Made by a program: the position numbers and the translations under genes. From assembly GCF_900637185.1 (NCBI RefSeq), contig NZ_LR134352.1:248001-312000 (forward strand): a DNA stretch of 64,000 nt. The letters are read 5' to 3'. This DNA is from Nocardia asteroides. Its GTDB lineage: Bacteria; Actinomycetota; Actinomycetes; Mycobacteriales; Mycobacteriaceae. Shown here piece by piece: positions 8,531-19,875 of this stretch. How positions within the stretch are numbered: the stretch's first letter is position 1; each line of letters starts with the position of its first letter. The notes below the pieces were generated by a model. It did not search any database. It saw only the letters and a program-made list of their open reading frames with translations, and was not told where the DNA came from.

Positions 8531-9100
8531 TCAGCGACCGGTCAGCACCACGACGACGCCCGGCGTGCTGTCACCGGTCTTGGGCGCGACCGTTCCGCCG
8601 ATCTCCGCGGCGATCTCGGTGGCCGCGGCCTTGTCGCCCGCGCCGCCGCCGTAGAACACCGTGGTGGTGGTCAGGTTGCTGCCGCTGTAGTTCCCGGTGC
8701 TGACATTGCTCCAGCCCGAGGCGGTCAGATCGCTCGCGGTCCGCGCGGCCAGGCCCGCGACCAGGCTGTTGTTCAGCACTCGCACCGGCACACTCTGATC
8801 CACGCCCGCCGCGGCGGGCGCGGTGGTGGTCGGGGCCGCGGTGGTGGTGGTCGGGGCGACGGTCGTCGTGGTCGGCGCCGCGGCCGCGCTGGTCGTCGTC
8901 GGCGCGGCCGTGGTGGCCGGGGCCTGCGCGACGACGCTGGAGGTCGTCGTCTCCGACGACTCGGCGGCCTCGGTGGGCTCGGCATCGGAGTTCGACAACG
9001 ACATCGCGCCCAGACCGGCGAAGACGATGGCCAGCGCGATCAACACCATCGCCAGCGCGCGCAGCGGCGGGCCGCCGGGGGCGGGATTCGGGTTGCTCAC
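8531..9100 (-). CDS. LytR_C-domain membrane-anchored protein
   Basis: A 189-residue protein with one N-terminal transmembrane helix (about residues 13-35), an Ala/Thr/Pro low-complexity stalk (about 45-100) and a C-terminal LytR_C domain (VPVRVLNNSLVAGLAARTA onward). LytR_C domains occur at the C-termini of LCP cell-wall ligases. Here the domain stands alone on an extracytoplasmic stalk, as in the Rv0431 family ('tuberculin-related peptide'). The function is unproven but presumably envelope related. It lies 42 bp downstream of the DUF3263 gene and 120 bp upstream of sodC, all on one strand. Confidence 0.85.
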   Translation of the reverse strand: MSNPNPAPGGPPLRALAMVLIALAIVFAGLGAMSLSNSDAEPTEAAESSETTTSSVVAQAPATTAAPTTTSAAAAPTTTTVAPTTTTAAPTTTAPAAAGVDQSVPVRVLNNSLVAGLAARTASDLTASGWSNVSTGNYSGSNLTTTTVFYGGGAGDKAAATEIAAEIGGTVAPKTGDSTPGVVVVLTGR

Positions 9101-9142
9101 CCGCGCAACCCTAGTCGCAAGGTGGGTGATGTGGCAGTCATG

Positions 9143-9460
9143 TCAGACCTGGAAACCGAGCCGGCGGGCCGCGCGGGCCTTCTGCCTGCTCGCCCGCAGC
9201 CTGCGCAGCCGCTTGACCAGCATCGGGTCCGCCGCCAGCGCTTCTTCCTTGTCCACGACCGCGTTGAGTACCTGGTAGTACCTGGTGGCCGACATGGCGA
9301 ACAGTTCGCGGATCGCGTCTTCCTTGGCGCCCGCGTATTTCCACCATTTGCGTTCGAAGTCGAGGATGTCGAGCTCCCGGCGACTCAGACCGCTGCCGCC
9401 GTCGATGGCCGCGTCTTCCGTCGTCCGAGCCTCGATGTCGCGAGCCGCTGCGCCGTCCAT
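9143..9460 (-). CDS. DUF3263-domain protein
   Basis: A 105-residue protein dominated by a DUF3263 domain (LSRRELDILDFERKWWKYAG onward). The domain is a short helical unit resembling a sigma-factor/HTH fragment, followed by a very basic tail (RRLRASRQKARAARRLG), which suggests nucleic-acid binding. It corresponds to Rv0430. The ATG at 9460 is preferred over the upstream start at 9517 because a clear GAGGGA ribosome-binding site sits 5-6 nt ahead of it. It is divergent from def across about 180 bp that should hold both promoters. Confidence 0.82.
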   Translation of the reverse strand: MDGAAARDIEARTTEDAAIDGGSGLSRRELDILDFERKWWKYAGAKEDAIRELFAMSATRYYQVLNAVVDKEEALAADPMLVKRLRRLRASRQKARAARRLGFQV

Positions 9461-9639
9461 CTTGCTCCCTCGCCGAGTATCACGAGATGAAAATGACGCT
9501 TGCACGTCGCGGATCATTCAACCATGTACCGGCCGGATCCTCCGACCGATGTCCCGGCGTGTTGACTACGGGCCAGTAGGTGGCGCAAGCCACAGGGGTC
9601 GCCGCTCGCGCACGCGCGAGAGCGGCGATAATGGCGGCC

Positions 9640-10230
9640 ATGGCAATTCTCCCGATCGTGATCGTCGGCGACCCCGTCCTCCACAACCCCACCGCACCGG
9701 TGACGGAGACGCCCGCGGAGCTGGCCGAGCTGATCGCGGACATGTACGACACGCTCGCCGAATCCAAGGGTGTCGGCCTGGCGGCCAACCAGGTCGGCGT
9801 CGGCAAGCGCCTGTTCGTCTACGACTGCCCCGACTTCGACGCCGCGGGCAAGCCGATCCGCCGCAAGGGCGTGGTGGTGAACCCGGTGCTGGAGACCTCC
9901 GCGATCCCGGAGACCATGCCCGATCCGGACGAGGACGAGGAGGGCTGCCTGTCGGTGCCGGGCGAGCAGTTCCCCACCGGCCGCGCCGACTGGGCCCGCG
10001 TCACCGGTACCGACGAGCAGGGCGAACCGGTCGAGCTCGAGGGCACCGGCTTCTTCGCCAGGATGCTCCAGCACGAGGTGGGCCACCTCGACGGTTTCCT
10101 CTACGTCGACGTGCTGATCGGCCGCAACGCCCGCGCCGCCAAGAAGGCGATCAAGCGCAACGGCTGGGGCACACCGGGTCTGAGCTGGATCCCCGGCACC
10201 GTGCCCGACCCGTTCGGCCATGACGACTGA
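9640..10230 (+). CDS. def: Peptide deformylase
   Basis: A 196-residue metallopeptidase that removes the N-formyl group from nascent proteins. All three family motifs are present: GVGLAANQ (44-51), EGCLS (101-105, metal-binding Cys103) and HEVGH (145-149, two metal-binding His and the catalytic Glu). ATG at 9640 is chosen because it gives the standard length and N-terminus ([14 protein letters not shown]). In-frame ATGs at 9631 and 9580 are less likely. A GC-rich stem (9601-9626) lies in the leader. The 3' end overlaps the GNAT gene by 11 bp. It is the Rv0429c equivalent. Confidence 0.95.
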   Translation: MAILPIVIVGDPVLHNPTAPVTETPAELAELIADMYDTLAESKGVGLAANQVGVGKRLFVYDCPDFDAAGKPIRRKGVVVNPVLETSAIPETMPDPDEDEEGCLSVPGEQFPTGRADWARVTGTDEQGEPVELEGTGFFARMLQHEVGHLDGFLYVDVLIGRNARAAKKAIKRNGWGTPGLSWIPGTVPDPFGHDD

Positions 10231-11182
10231 AATCCCCCTCGGCCGCCGCGTCGTCATGCGGTACCAGCTGCCCGAGGGTTATCCCCAGCCGCTCACCGAT
10301 GTGATCGGCGAGCTGGTGTCGCTGGATCCGCCGTCGGTGCGCACCGCCGAGGGCGAGCTGGTCGCGGTGTCGCCCGATCGGGTGGTGGCGCTGAAAGCCT
10401 TGGGGCCGAGGCCGATTCGCACCAAGGAGATCCGCTCGCTGGAGGCCGCAGCGGCCGCCGCCTGGCCCGGCCGCCACCACCTGTGGATCGACGGCTGGCT
10501 GGCGCGCGCGGGCAACGGCTACACCGGACGCGCGAATTCGGCGGTGCCGCTGGGTGAGTCCGGCGTGCCCGCGGTGCTGTCGATCGACACCATGCGCCGG
10601 ATCGCGGACTGGTACACCGCCAACGACCTGCCGCTGCTGCTGCAACTGCCGGACCGGCTGGCCCCGGTGCCGCCGGGCTGGAACACCTGGAGCGAGACCG
10701 TGGTACTCGGCCTCGACATCTCGAATTTCGTGCTGCCGCAAGGTCCGTCGATGGTCCGGGTCGCCGCGGCGCCCGACGACGGCTGGCTGGCGATGCACCG
10801 CTACCGCGGCGAGATCGGCCTCGATCCGGCCGTGCGCGTGCCGGACCGTGAGGTACTCACCTCGGTGCTCGACGGCGCGGTCGGCTTCGCCTCGCTCGGC
10901 GTGCCCGAGCCGCTGGCGATCGGGCGCGGCGCGGTGACCACCGCGCCCGACGGCAGGCGCTGGGTCGGCTTGACCTGCGTCGCCGTGGCGACCGCGCACC
11001 GCCGCAACGGCCTGGCCGCGCTGCTGTGCGCCGAGCTGATCCGCTGGGGTGCCGAGCACGGCGCGACCCACGCCTACGTGCAGGTGGAGATGGGCAATGC
11101 CGCCGGGCTCGCGCTCTACCGCGACCTGGGCTTCCTCGAACACCACAGTTACCGCTACGCCGCGCCGCCGAGCGCGGCCTAG
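10220..11182 (+). CDS. GNAT-family N-acetyltransferase (Rv0428c type)
   Basis: A 320-residue protein with an N-terminal all-beta region (about residues 1-70) and a C-terminal GNAT fold. The acetyl-CoA-binding loop is visible near residues 255-275 ([19 protein letters not shown]), followed by the typical final beta strand ([19 protein letters not shown]). It transfers an acetyl group to an amine whose identity is unknown. It starts inside the end of def (11-bp overlap) and is followed after 13 bp by xthA, giving a def-GNAT-xthA operon conserved with Rv0429c-Rv0427c. Confidence 0.85.
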   Translation: MTTEIPLGRRVVMRYQLPEGYPQPLTDVIGELVSLDPPSVRTAEGELVAVSPDRVVALKALGPRPIRTKEIRSLEAAAAAAWPGRHHLWIDGWLARAGNGYTGRANSAVPLGESGVPAVLSIDTMRRIADWYTANDLPLLLQLPDRLAPVPPGWNTWSETVVLGLDISNFVLPQGPSMVRVAAAPDDGWLAMHRYRGEIGLDPAVRVPDREVLTSVLDGAVGFASLGVPEPLAIGRGAVTTAPDGRRWVGLTCVAVATAHRRNGLAALLCAELIRWGAEHGATHAYVQVEMGNAAGLALYRDLGFLEHHSYRYAAPPSAA

Positions 11183-11195
11183 AAAGGAATCCGCC

Positions 11196-12011
11196 TTGCG
11201 TCTCGCCACCTGGAACGTCAATTCGGTCCGCTCCCGCGTGGACCGGGTGATCGCCTTCCTCGACCGCCACGACATCGACGTGCTGGCGATCCAGGAGACC
11301 AAGTGCCGCGATGACCAGTTTCCCTACGAACAGTTCGACGCGGCCGGCTACGAGGTCGCCCATGTGGGGCTGAACCAGTGGAACGGCGTGGCCATCGTGT
11401 CCCGGGTCGGCCTCACCGATGTCGAGACGGCCTTCGCGGGCCAGCCCGGTTTCGACAAGAACGCGGGCGACGCGCTGCTGGAATCGCCGGTGGTCGAGGC
11501 CAGGGCCATCGGCGCGACCTGCGGCGGGGTGCGGGTGTGGAGCCTCTACGTCCCCAACGGGCGCGCCCTCGGCGACCCGCACTACACCTACAAGCTGAAC
11601 TGGCTGTCGACTCTGCGGGAACGGGCGAGCGAGTGGCTGGCCGACGACCCCGAAGCTCAGATCGCGCTGGTCGGCGACTGGAACATCGCCCCCACCGACG
11701 ACGACGTGTGGTCGCCGGAGTTCTTCGAGGGCAAGACCCACACCTCGGTTCCGGAGCGCGCCGCCTTCCAGTCCGTGCTCGACACCGGCTTCCGCGACGT
11801 GATGCGCCCGTTCGCCCCCGGCCCCGGCGTCTTCACCTACTGGGACTACACCCAGCTGCGTTTCCCCCGTAAGGAAGGCATGCGCATCGACTTCGTGCTG
11901 GCCTCCCCCGCCCTGGCCGACCGGGTGAAGGACGCCCACGTGGACCGGGAGGAACGCAAGGGCAAGGGCGCCAGCGACCACGCCCCGGTCATCGCGGAGT
12001 TCACCGACTGA
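11196..12011 (+). CDS. xthA: Exodeoxyribonuclease III / AP endonuclease
   Basis: A 271-residue endonuclease/exonuclease/phosphatase-fold DNA-repair enzyme (3'-5' exonuclease and AP endonuclease). Motifs: LATWNVNSVRSR at the N-terminus, IQETK (metal-binding Glu), GDWNIAPTD, and the C-terminal catalytic SDHAPV. The start is TTG at 11196, preceded by AGAAAGGAAT with good spacing. The frame is open further upstream but that part overlaps the GNAT gene. It is the third gene of the def operon, the Rv0427c equivalent. Confidence 0.93.
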   Translation: MRLATWNVNSVRSRVDRVIAFLDRHDIDVLAIQETKCRDDQFPYEQFDAAGYEVAHVGLNQWNGVAIVSRVGLTDVETAFAGQPGFDKNAGDALLESPVVEARAIGATCGGVRVWSLYVPNGRALGDPHYTYKLNWLSTLRERASEWLADDPEAQIALVGDWNIAPTDDDVWSPEFFEGKTHTSVPERAAFQSVLDTGFRDVMRPFAPGPGVFTYWDYTQLRFPRKEGMRIDFVLASPALADRVKDAHVDREERKGKGASDHAPVIAEFTD

Positions 12012-12078
12012 GCACGCCCACGGCGGTACCGTGGATGGCAAGGACCATCCGGCCTGCGACGAAGCGGGAGGTGTGCTT

Positions 12079-13281
12079 GTGGCTTTCTACCGGCAGGTGG
12101 GGACCGTGCCGCCGAAGCGGCACACCCAGCACCGCGACGAGCGGGGCAACCTCTACTACGAGGAGCTGATGGGCGAGGAGGGTTTCTCCGGCGACTCCTC
12201 GCTGCTCTATCACCGTGGCCTGCCGCCCGCGATCGTCGACGCCACGGTGTGGGAGCTGCCCGACCAGAAGCTCACCCCGAATCATCCACTGCGCCACCGG
12301 CATCTACGCCTGCCCGACCTGTTCCCCGGCGACACCCCCGCCCGGACCGACCCCGTGACCGGCCGTCGCCTGCTGCTCGGCAATCCCGACGTGCGAATCT
12401 CGTACGTGGTCGCCAAGGGCGCCTCGCCGCTGTACCGCAATGCCATCGGCGACGAACTCGTCTACGTGGAATCCGGTGCGGCCGTGGTCGAAAGCGTCTT
12501 CGGCACGCTGACCGCCGACCAGGGTGACCAGGTGATCATCCCCCGGGCGACCACCCACCGCTGGCTGCCCACCGGCGAGGAACCGTTGCGCGCCTACGTG
12601 ATCGAGGCGTCCAGTCACCTCACCCCGCCCAAGCGGTACCTGTCGAAATTCGGCCAGCTGCTGGAGAATTCGCCCTACTGCGAGCGCGACCTGCACGGGC
12701 CCACGGCACCGCTGCTGGCCGAGGGCACCGATGTGGAGGTGCTGGTGAAACACCGGCCGGGAGCCGAAGTGGTCGGCACCAGGCTGACCTACGCGACGCA
12801 TCCGTTCGACGTGGTCGGCTGGGACGGCTGCCTGTATCCGTACACCTTCGATATCGCCGACTTCGAACCGATCACCGGACGCGTGCATCAGCCGCCGCCC
12901 GCGCATCAGGCGTTCGAGGCCGTCAACTTCGTGGTCTGCAATTTCGTGCCGCGCAAGGTGGACTATCACCCGCTGTCGATCCCGGTGCCGTACTACCACT
13001 CCAATGTCGACTCCGACGAGATCATGTTCTATTGCGGCGGGAACTACGAGGCGCGCCGGGGTTCGGGCATCGCCCAGGGCTCGGTGTCGGTCCATCCGGG
13101 CGGGTACGCGCACGGGCCGCAGCCGGGTGCCTACGAGCGCAGCATCGGCGCCGAGTTCTTCGACGAACTGGCCGTGATGGTCGATACCTTCCGCCCGCTG
13201 CAACTCGGCGAGGGCGCGCTGGCCTGCGAGGATCTCGGGTACGCGTGGACCTGGTCGGGCCGAGGGCCTGCGCCGCGATGA
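12079..13281 (+). CDS. hmgA: Homogentisate 1,2-dioxygenase
   Basis: A 400-residue cupin-fold non-haem iron dioxygenase that opens the ring of homogentisate in tyrosine/phenylalanine breakdown. It matches the family from its start (FYRQVGTVPPKRHTQHR) to the C-terminal metal-site region (YHSNVDSDEIMFYCGGNYEA, then SVHPGGYAHGPQPG). GTG at 12079 is selected because GGGAGG lies about 7 nt upstream. The in-frame ATG at 12031 would add 16 unrelated residues. The last bases overlap the fahA start (ATGA), so the two pathway enzymes are coupled. Confidence 0.94.
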   Translation: MAFYRQVGTVPPKRHTQHRDERGNLYYEELMGEEGFSGDSSLLYHRGLPPAIVDATVWELPDQKLTPNHPLRHRHLRLPDLFPGDTPARTDPVTGRRLLLGNPDVRISYVVAKGASPLYRNAIGDELVYVESGAAVVESVFGTLTADQGDQVIIPRATTHRWLPTGEEPLRAYVIEASSHLTPPKRYLSKFGQLLENSPYCERDLHGPTAPLLAEGTDVEVLVKHRPGAEVVGTRLTYATHPFDVVGWDGCLYPYTFDIADFEPITGRVHQPPPAHQAFEAVNFVVCNFVPRKVDYHPLSIPVPYYHSNVDSDEIMFYCGGNYEARRGSGIAQGSVSVHPGGYAHGPQPGAYERSIGAEFFDELAVMVDTFRPLQLGEGALACEDLGYAWTWSGRGPAPR

Positions 13282-14465
13282 CCGGGCGCCTGTTGCGGGT
13301 GGAGGTGGCGCCGGACTCGCTGTTCGGGCCGGAGAACATGCCGTACGGGATCTTCGCCCCGCCCGGCGGCGACTTCCGGGCCGGGGTGCGGCTCGGCGAC
13401 ACCGTGCTGGATCTCGTCGCGCTGCTGGGCGACCCGATCTTCGCCCGGCCCGACCTCAACGCCTTCCTGGCGGCGGGCCCCGACCGCTGGCGCACGGTGC
13501 GTGCCCGATTGCGCGACCTCGCCGACACCGAACTCCCCATCGACGCGGTGCATCCGCTCAACGCGGTGCGGGTGGCGCTGCCGATCCGCGTCGGCGACTA
13601 TGTCGACTTCTACGCCAGTATCGACCACGCCACCAATCTGGGCAGGCTGTTCCGGCCCGACAGCGAACCGCTGCTGCCGAATTGGCGGCATCTGCCGGTG
13701 GGATATCACGGCCGCGCCGGCACGGTCGTCGTGTCCGGCACGCCGGTGATCCGGCCGCTGGGCCAGCGCAGGACCGATTCGGGCGCACCGGATTTCGGCC
13801 CGTCGCGGCGCCTGGACATCGAAGCCGAGCTGGGCTTCGTGGTCGGCTCGGGATCGATGCTCGGGGTCCCGGTCGGGGTCGACGACTTCGCCGAGCACGT
13901 CTTCGGCGTGGCCCTGGTGAACGACTGGTCGGCCCGCGACATCCAGGCCTGGGAGTACCAGCCGCTGGGCCCGTTCCTGGGCAAGTCGTTCGGCACCTCG
14001 CTCTCCGCCTGGATCACGCCGCTCGCGGCGCTGACCGAGGCGCGGGTGCCGCTGCCCGTCCAGGAGCCGCCGCCGCTCCCCTACCTGCGCGGCACCGCGG
14101 AGCACGGCTACGACATCGACCTGCGCGTCGCCTGGAACGGCGCGGTCGTCGCGCACCCGCCCTACGCGCACATGTACTGGTCACCGGCGCAGATGCTGGC
14201 CCACCTCACCGCCAACGGCGCCTCGATCCGCCCCGGCGATCTCTACGCCTCCGGCACCATCTCCGGCCCGGCACCGGATCAGCGCGGGTCCTTCATCGAA
14301 TTGTCTTGGGGCGGAACAGAACCGATCAGCATCGGCGATGACTCACGCACCTTCCTGGCCGACGGCGACGAAGTGACCATCACCGCGACCGCGCCCGGCC
14401 CCGCGGGACGGCGCATCGGGCTGGGCGAGGTCAGCGGGCGGATACTGCCTGCCCGCGTCCCCTGA
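13278..14465 (+). CDS. fahA: Fumarylacetoacetase
   Basis: A 395-residue fumarylacetoacetate hydrolase, the last step of homogentisate catabolism, yielding fumarate and acetoacetate. It has the small N-terminal SH3-like domain (about 1-105) and the FAH catalytic domain, with DYVDFYASIDHATNLG, NWRHLPVGYHGRAGTVV and LNDWSARD-like VNDWSARDIQ motifs. ATG at 13278 overlaps the hmgA stop. The usual bacterial partner maleylacetoacetate isomerase is not seen next to it. Confidence 0.95.
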   Translation: MTGRLLRVEVAPDSLFGPENMPYGIFAPPGGDFRAGVRLGDTVLDLVALLGDPIFARPDLNAFLAAGPDRWRTVRARLRDLADTELPIDAVHPLNAVRVALPIRVGDYVDFYASIDHATNLGRLFRPDSEPLLPNWRHLPVGYHGRAGTVVVSGTPVIRPLGQRRTDSGAPDFGPSRRLDIEAELGFVVGSGSMLGVPVGVDDFAEHVFGVALVNDWSARDIQAWEYQPLGPFLGKSFGTSLSAWITPLAALTEARVPLPVQEPPPLPYLRGTAEHGYDIDLRVAWNGAVVAHPPYAHMYWSPAQMLAHLTANGASIRPGDLYASGTISGPAPDQRGSFIELSWGGTEPISIGDDSRTFLADGDEVTITATAPGPAGRRIGLGEVSGRILPARVP

Positions 14466-14525
14466 GGCGGGCACCCGGGACGGCGCGGCATCCACCCAGG
14501 GGCGGAGATAGTACTACCGCATCTT

Positions 14526-14539
14526 CCACCTAGAGGTGG
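14526..14539 (+). promoter_or_regulatory. Dyad upstream of the MMPL gene
   Basis: CCACCT (14526-14531) and AGGTGG (14534-14539) form a perfect 6+2+6 inverted repeat 65 bp before the chosen start. They lie in a locally A/T-richer stretch (atcggaaatattt follows). It looks like an operator for a dimeric regulator. No regulator gene is adjacent. Confidence 0.35.
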
Positions 14540-14603
14540 TATCGGAAATATTTCGGCGCGGGCTACCGTGACGTTCGACGTTCACGAAAGAGAGCCCCCG
14601 ACG

Positions 14604-16865
14604 ATGTTGACGAGAATCGCCCGCGCCGCCGTGGGCCGACCACGGCTGGTGGTCGCGGTCGCGCTGTTGCTGATGATCCTGTGTGGCGCGATCGGCGCCA
14701 CCGTGCACTCGCATATGAAATCGGGCGGTTTCGTCACCGACGATCTCGACTCGGTGCGGGCCAGCCAGTACCTGAGCGAGCATTTCCCCGGCTCCGAGCC
14801 GAACTACGTCCTGCTCGTCACGGCTCCCGACTCGGCCGATTCCCCGGCCGCCGCGGCCGCGGCCGACCGGGCGATCGCCCAGCTGCGCACCTATCCCGAG
14901 GTCAGCGGGGTGCAGTCGTACTGGACCTCGCGGCCCGACCTGAAGCAGGCCCTGCGCAGCAAGGACGGCAAGCGGGCGCTCATTCTGGCCAGCATCGAGG
15001 GCGACGACGCCGAACTCCCCGAACGCGCGGGCAAGATCAGCAAGGAAATCCAGGTCGAGGGCGAGCCGGTGACGGTGGAGGCGGGCGGTCTCGCGGCCTC
15101 CTTCTCCGACATCAACACCCAGATCTCCAAGGACCTGGTCATCGCCGAGGCGGTCGCCATCCCGATCACCGGTCTGCTGCTGGCACTGGTGTTCGGCAGT
15201 GTCGTGGCCGCCGCGCTGCCCATCGCCATCGGCCTGTTCGCCATCGCGGCCGCGCTGGGCATCCTGCGGGTGCTGACCGCGGTCACCGATGTGTCGATCT
15301 TCGCGCTGAACATGACCACCGCGCTCGGGCTGGCGCTGGCCATCGACTACAGCCTGTTCATCGTCAGCCGCTATCGCGAGGAGCTGACCGCGGGCGCCGC
15401 CCCCGTCGACGCGGTGATCCGGTCGATCCGCACCGCGGGCCGCACGGTGGTGTACTCGGCGCTGGTCGTGGCCCTGTCGCTGTCGGCGCTGCTGGTGTTC
15501 CCGCAGTACTTCTTCAAGTCCTTCGCCTACGCGGGCATCGCGGTCGTCGCCGCCGCGACCGCCGCCGCCGTGATCGTGCTGCCCGCGCTGCTCATCCTGG
15601 TCGGCACCCGCATCGACGCGGGTGACCTGCGCACCCCGCTGCGCCGCTGGTTCCGGCTGGCCCCGCGCGTGGAGAAGCAGCCGCGGCAGACCTTCTGGTA
15701 CCGCCTGGTCACCTGGGTGATGAAGCGGCCGCTGCCGATCGCGCTGGCGACCACCGCGTTCCTGCTGCTGCTCGGTTCGCCGTTCCTCGGCGTGCAGTTC
15801 GGCTACCCGGACGACCGCTCGCTGCCCACCGGCGTGGCCAGCCGCGAGGTGGGCGACGTGCTGCGCACCGAGTTCGACGCCGACATGGCGGCCAGCGCCA
15901 CCGTGGTGCTGCCGGACTTCCACGGCTCCGCCGCCGACCTCGACGCCTACGCCCGCGAGCTGTCCAAGGTGCCCGATGTGCCCGCGGTGCTGAGCAGCGC
16001 GGCCGTGTATCGCAACGGACTGCGGGTCGCCGCGGGCGTGCCCGAGATGACGGACCCGGCCCAGGGCGCCTATCTCTCGGTCGGCACCAGGCTCGATCCC
16101 TACTCGGACGCGGGCCGGGCCCAGCTCGACTCCGTCCGCGCCGTCCCCGCACCCTCGAACGCGCTGGTCACCGGCCCGGCCGCGCTGAACCAGGACTCCG
16201 TGGAGGCCATCACCGGCCGCCTGCCGCTGGCCGGCGCGCTGATCGCGATCACCACCCTGGTGCTGCTGTTCCTGTTCACCGGCAGTGTGGTGCTGCCGGT
16301 GAAGGCGCTGGTGCTCAACATCCTGTCGCTGGCGGCGACCTTCGGCGCGATGGTGTGGATCTTCCAGGAGGGCAACCTGTCGGGGCTGCTCGGCTTCACC
16401 TCCACCGGCACGCTCAACCTGGCCATGCCGATCCTCATGTTCAGCCTGGCGTTCGGCGCCTCGATGGACTACGAGGTGTTCCTGCTGTCCCGGATCCGGG
16501 AGGAATGGCTGGCCGGACCCAAGACCACCGAGGGCAACACCGAGGCCGTCGCCATGGGCGTGGCCCGCACCGGCCGCATCTTCACCGCCGCCGCGCTGCT
16601 GATGAGCATCGTGTTCCTCGGCGTCGCCACCTCGGGTGTGTCGATGATGAAGCTGTTCGGCCTCGGCTGCGCGCTGGCGGTGATCAGCGACGCCACCGTC
16701 ATCCGCGGCCTGCTCGCCCCGGCGCTGATGCGGATGATGGGCACCTGGAACTGGTGGGCGCCCAAGCCACTGGTGGTGCTGCACAACAAGTTCGGCCTGC
16801 ACGAAGCCGACGAAACCGCCCCCGGACCGATCGACGAGCCCGAGCGCGCCCCGGCCGCGGTCTGA
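14604..16865 (+). CDS. MMPL-family RND transporter
   Basis: A 753-residue membrane transporter with the duplicated MMPL/RND layout: one helix, a periplasmic domain, six helices (about residues 170-350), a second large extracytoplasmic domain, and a further helix cluster (about 540-710). MMPL proteins in mycolata export lipids and siderophores. This one is shorter than the MmpL3 type and its cargo is unknown. ATG at 14604 (MLTRIARAAVGRPRLVVAV) is preferred; GTG at 14568 would add 12 residues. It is followed by the thiC riboswitch and appears to be a single-gene unit. Confidence 0.88.
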   Translation: MLTRIARAAVGRPRLVVAVALLLMILCGAIGATVHSHMKSGGFVTDDLDSVRASQYLSEHFPGSEPNYVLLVTAPDSADSPAAAAAADRAIAQLRTYPEVSGVQSYWTSRPDLKQALRSKDGKRALILASIEGDDAELPERAGKISKEIQVEGEPVTVEAGGLAASFSDINTQISKDLVIAEAVAIPITGLLLALVFGSVVAAALPIAIGLFAIAAALGILRVLTAVTDVSIFALNMTTALGLALAIDYSLFIVSRYREELTAGAAPVDAVIRSIRTAGRTVVYSALVVALSLSALLVFPQYFFKSFAYAGIAVVAAATAAAVIVLPALLILVGTRIDAGDLRTPLRRWFRLAPRVEKQPRQTFWYRLVTWVMKRPLPIALATTAFLLLLGSPFLGVQFGYPDDRSLPTGVASREVGDVLRTEFDADMAASATVVLPDFHGSAADLDAYARELSKVPDVPAVLSSAAVYRNGLRVAAGVPEMTDPAQGAYLSVGTRLDPYSDAGRAQLDSVRAVPAPSNALVTGPAALNQDSVEAITGRLPLAGALIAITTLVLLFLFTGSVVLPVKALVLNILSLAATFGAMVWIFQEGNLSGLLGFTSTGTLNLAMPILMFSLAFGASMDYEVFLLSRIREEWLAGPKTTEGNTEAVAMGVARTGRIFTAAALLMSIVFLGVATSGVSMMKLFGLGCALAVISDATVIRGLLAPALMRMMGTWNWWAPKPLVVLHNKFGLHEADETAPGPIDEPERAPAAV

Positions 16866-16876
16866 ACCTCGCGCGG

Positions 16877-16900
16877 CCCGTCCCGGACTTCCCGGGCGGG
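16877..16900 (+). terminator. Probable terminator hairpin after the MMPL gene
   Basis: CCCGTCCCGG and CCGGGCGGG form a GC-rich stem with a single bulged base and a short loop, beginning 11 bp after the stop. There is no U-tract, which is usual in this group. Confidence 0.4.
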
Positions 16901-16942
16901 TCGCCCGGGGCGGCGGGTATGGTCGGGCCGGACAATTTCACA

Positions 16943-18708
<1,766 letters not shown>

Positions 18709-18721
18709 CCTCAGGTTTCCC

Positions 18722-18752
18722 GGGACCGGTACGGCGCCGCCGTACCGGTCCC
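18722..18752 (+). terminator. Strong hairpin terminator after thiC
   Basis: A perfect 14-bp inverted repeat (GGGACCGGTACGGC at 18722-18735 and its complement at 18739-18752) with a 3-base loop starts 13 bp after the thiC stop. It has no long U-tract but is very stable. Confidence 0.75.
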
Positions 18753-18834
18753 CGCCGTTTCCGGGGCTAGCATGGTCGCGGCAGAACACCTTCTGCGCAG
18801 CCTTTTCTGTACCGACCGGAAAGGGATCACCTGC

Positions 18835-19860
18835 ATGTGCACCTCGTTCACCGTCACGGCCGAGGACGGCTCGGTCACCGCCGGACGGACCATGGAATTC
18901 GCCTTCGATCTCGAATCGCGGTTGCTCGTCTTTCCCCGCGGGATGTCGTATCAGGCCAAGAGCCCAGATCCCGCCGTCCCCGGCTATTCCTGGCGCGGGA
19001 CCTACGGCAGTGTCGGGATGAATCTGCTCGGTCGTGAATGCCTGCTCGACGGCGTGAACGAAACCGGACTGTATTTCGGGGCGCTGTATCTGCCGAATTT
19101 CACCGAGTACCAGACCGTGCCGGTCGGCCGCGAATCCGAGTCGATGTCGCAGATCCACGATGTCGGCAACTATCTGCTGTCCACCTGCGCGTCGGTGAGC
19201 GAGGCGGCGGCGGCCCTGGAACGGGTCCTGGTGTGGGGCCAGCCCGACCCCGGCACCGGTAAACCCATCGAACTGCACTACACGCTGCACGACGCGAGCG
19301 GCAGTTCGCTGGTCGCCGAATACATCGACGGCGAACTCCAGCTGCACGACAATCCGCTCTCCGTCCTCACGAATTCACCGCCGTTCGAATGGCACCTGCT
19401 CAACACGGGGAACTACGTGAACCTCTCCGCCGTGAACGTCCCCGATTTGCCGCTGTCCGGTTACGACGTGAGCGCACTGGGCCAGGGCAGCGGAATGCTC
19501 GGCCTGCCAGGCGATTTCACCCCACCGTCGCGTTTCGTCCGTGCGGTGGCCCTCACCCAGGCCGCCGAACCGGCCCCCGACGCCGCCACCTCCGCGATCG
19601 TCGCCGCCCACATCCTCGACAGCTTCGACATCCCCAAGGGATTCGTCCGCTCCGGCGAGGACGGCCCCGACTCGATCGAATACACGGAATGGTCCACCAT
19701 CGCCGGCCTCGCCGCCGACCACCGCCGCTATTTCGTCCGCTACTACGACAGCCCCGTCTGGTGCGCGGTCGACCTGTCCGACCTGGATTTCGACCAGGAA
19801 GACGTGACAGTTCTCGACACCACCGCAACCTGGTGCGTAGACGTGACACCGTCTGCCTGA
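18835..19860 (+). CDS. Linear-amide C-N hydrolase (choloylglycine hydrolase/penicillin V acylase family)
   Basis: A 341-residue Ntn-hydrolase. Removal of the initiator Met exposes Cys2 (MCTSF) as the N-terminal nucleophile, and the following region (TAGRTMEFAF) carries the family's conserved Arg. ATG at 18835 is required for that and has GGAAAGGG upstream. The in-frame ATG at 18772 would bury the cysteine and can be discarded. Family members cleave bile-salt amides, penicillin V or N-acyl-homoserine lactones; the substrate here is unknown. There is no signal peptide, so it acts in the cytoplasm. It lies after the thiC terminator with its own promoter. Confidence 0.88.
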   Translation: MCTSFTVTAEDGSVTAGRTMEFAFDLESRLLVFPRGMSYQAKSPDPAVPGYSWRGTYGSVGMNLLGRECLLDGVNETGLYFGALYLPNFTEYQTVPVGRESESMSQIHDVGNYLLSTCASVSEAAAALERVLVWGQPDPGTGKPIELHYTLHDASGSSLVAEYIDGELQLHDNPLSVLTNSPPFEWHLLNTGNYVNLSAVNVPDLPLSGYDVSALGQGSGMLGLPGDFTPPSRFVRAVALTQAAEPAPDAATSAIVAAHILDSFDIPKGFVRSGEDGPDSIEYTEWSTIAGLAADHRRYFVRYYDSPVWCAVDLSDLDFDQEDVTVLDTTATWCVDVTPSA

Positions 19861-19875
19861 TCCAGGAAGCCCGTG

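Noticed and set aside
8773..8985. A Pro/Arg-rich minus-strand open frame near 8.8 kb
   Set aside because: It is the out-of-frame reading of the Thr/Ala/Pro stalk of the LytR_C protein. Low complexity in one frame produces low complexity in the others.
9601..9626. GC-rich stem in the def leader as a riboswitch
   Set aside because: Only a 7-bp stem with no conserved aptamer features. Such stems are frequent by chance at this GC content.
14514..16802. A 762-residue open frame antisense to the MMPL gene
   Set aside because: Extremely rich in His, Gln, Arg, Asp and Gly with no fold, typical of the reverse strand of a high-GC gene. The plus-strand MMPL protein has clear helices and family motifs.
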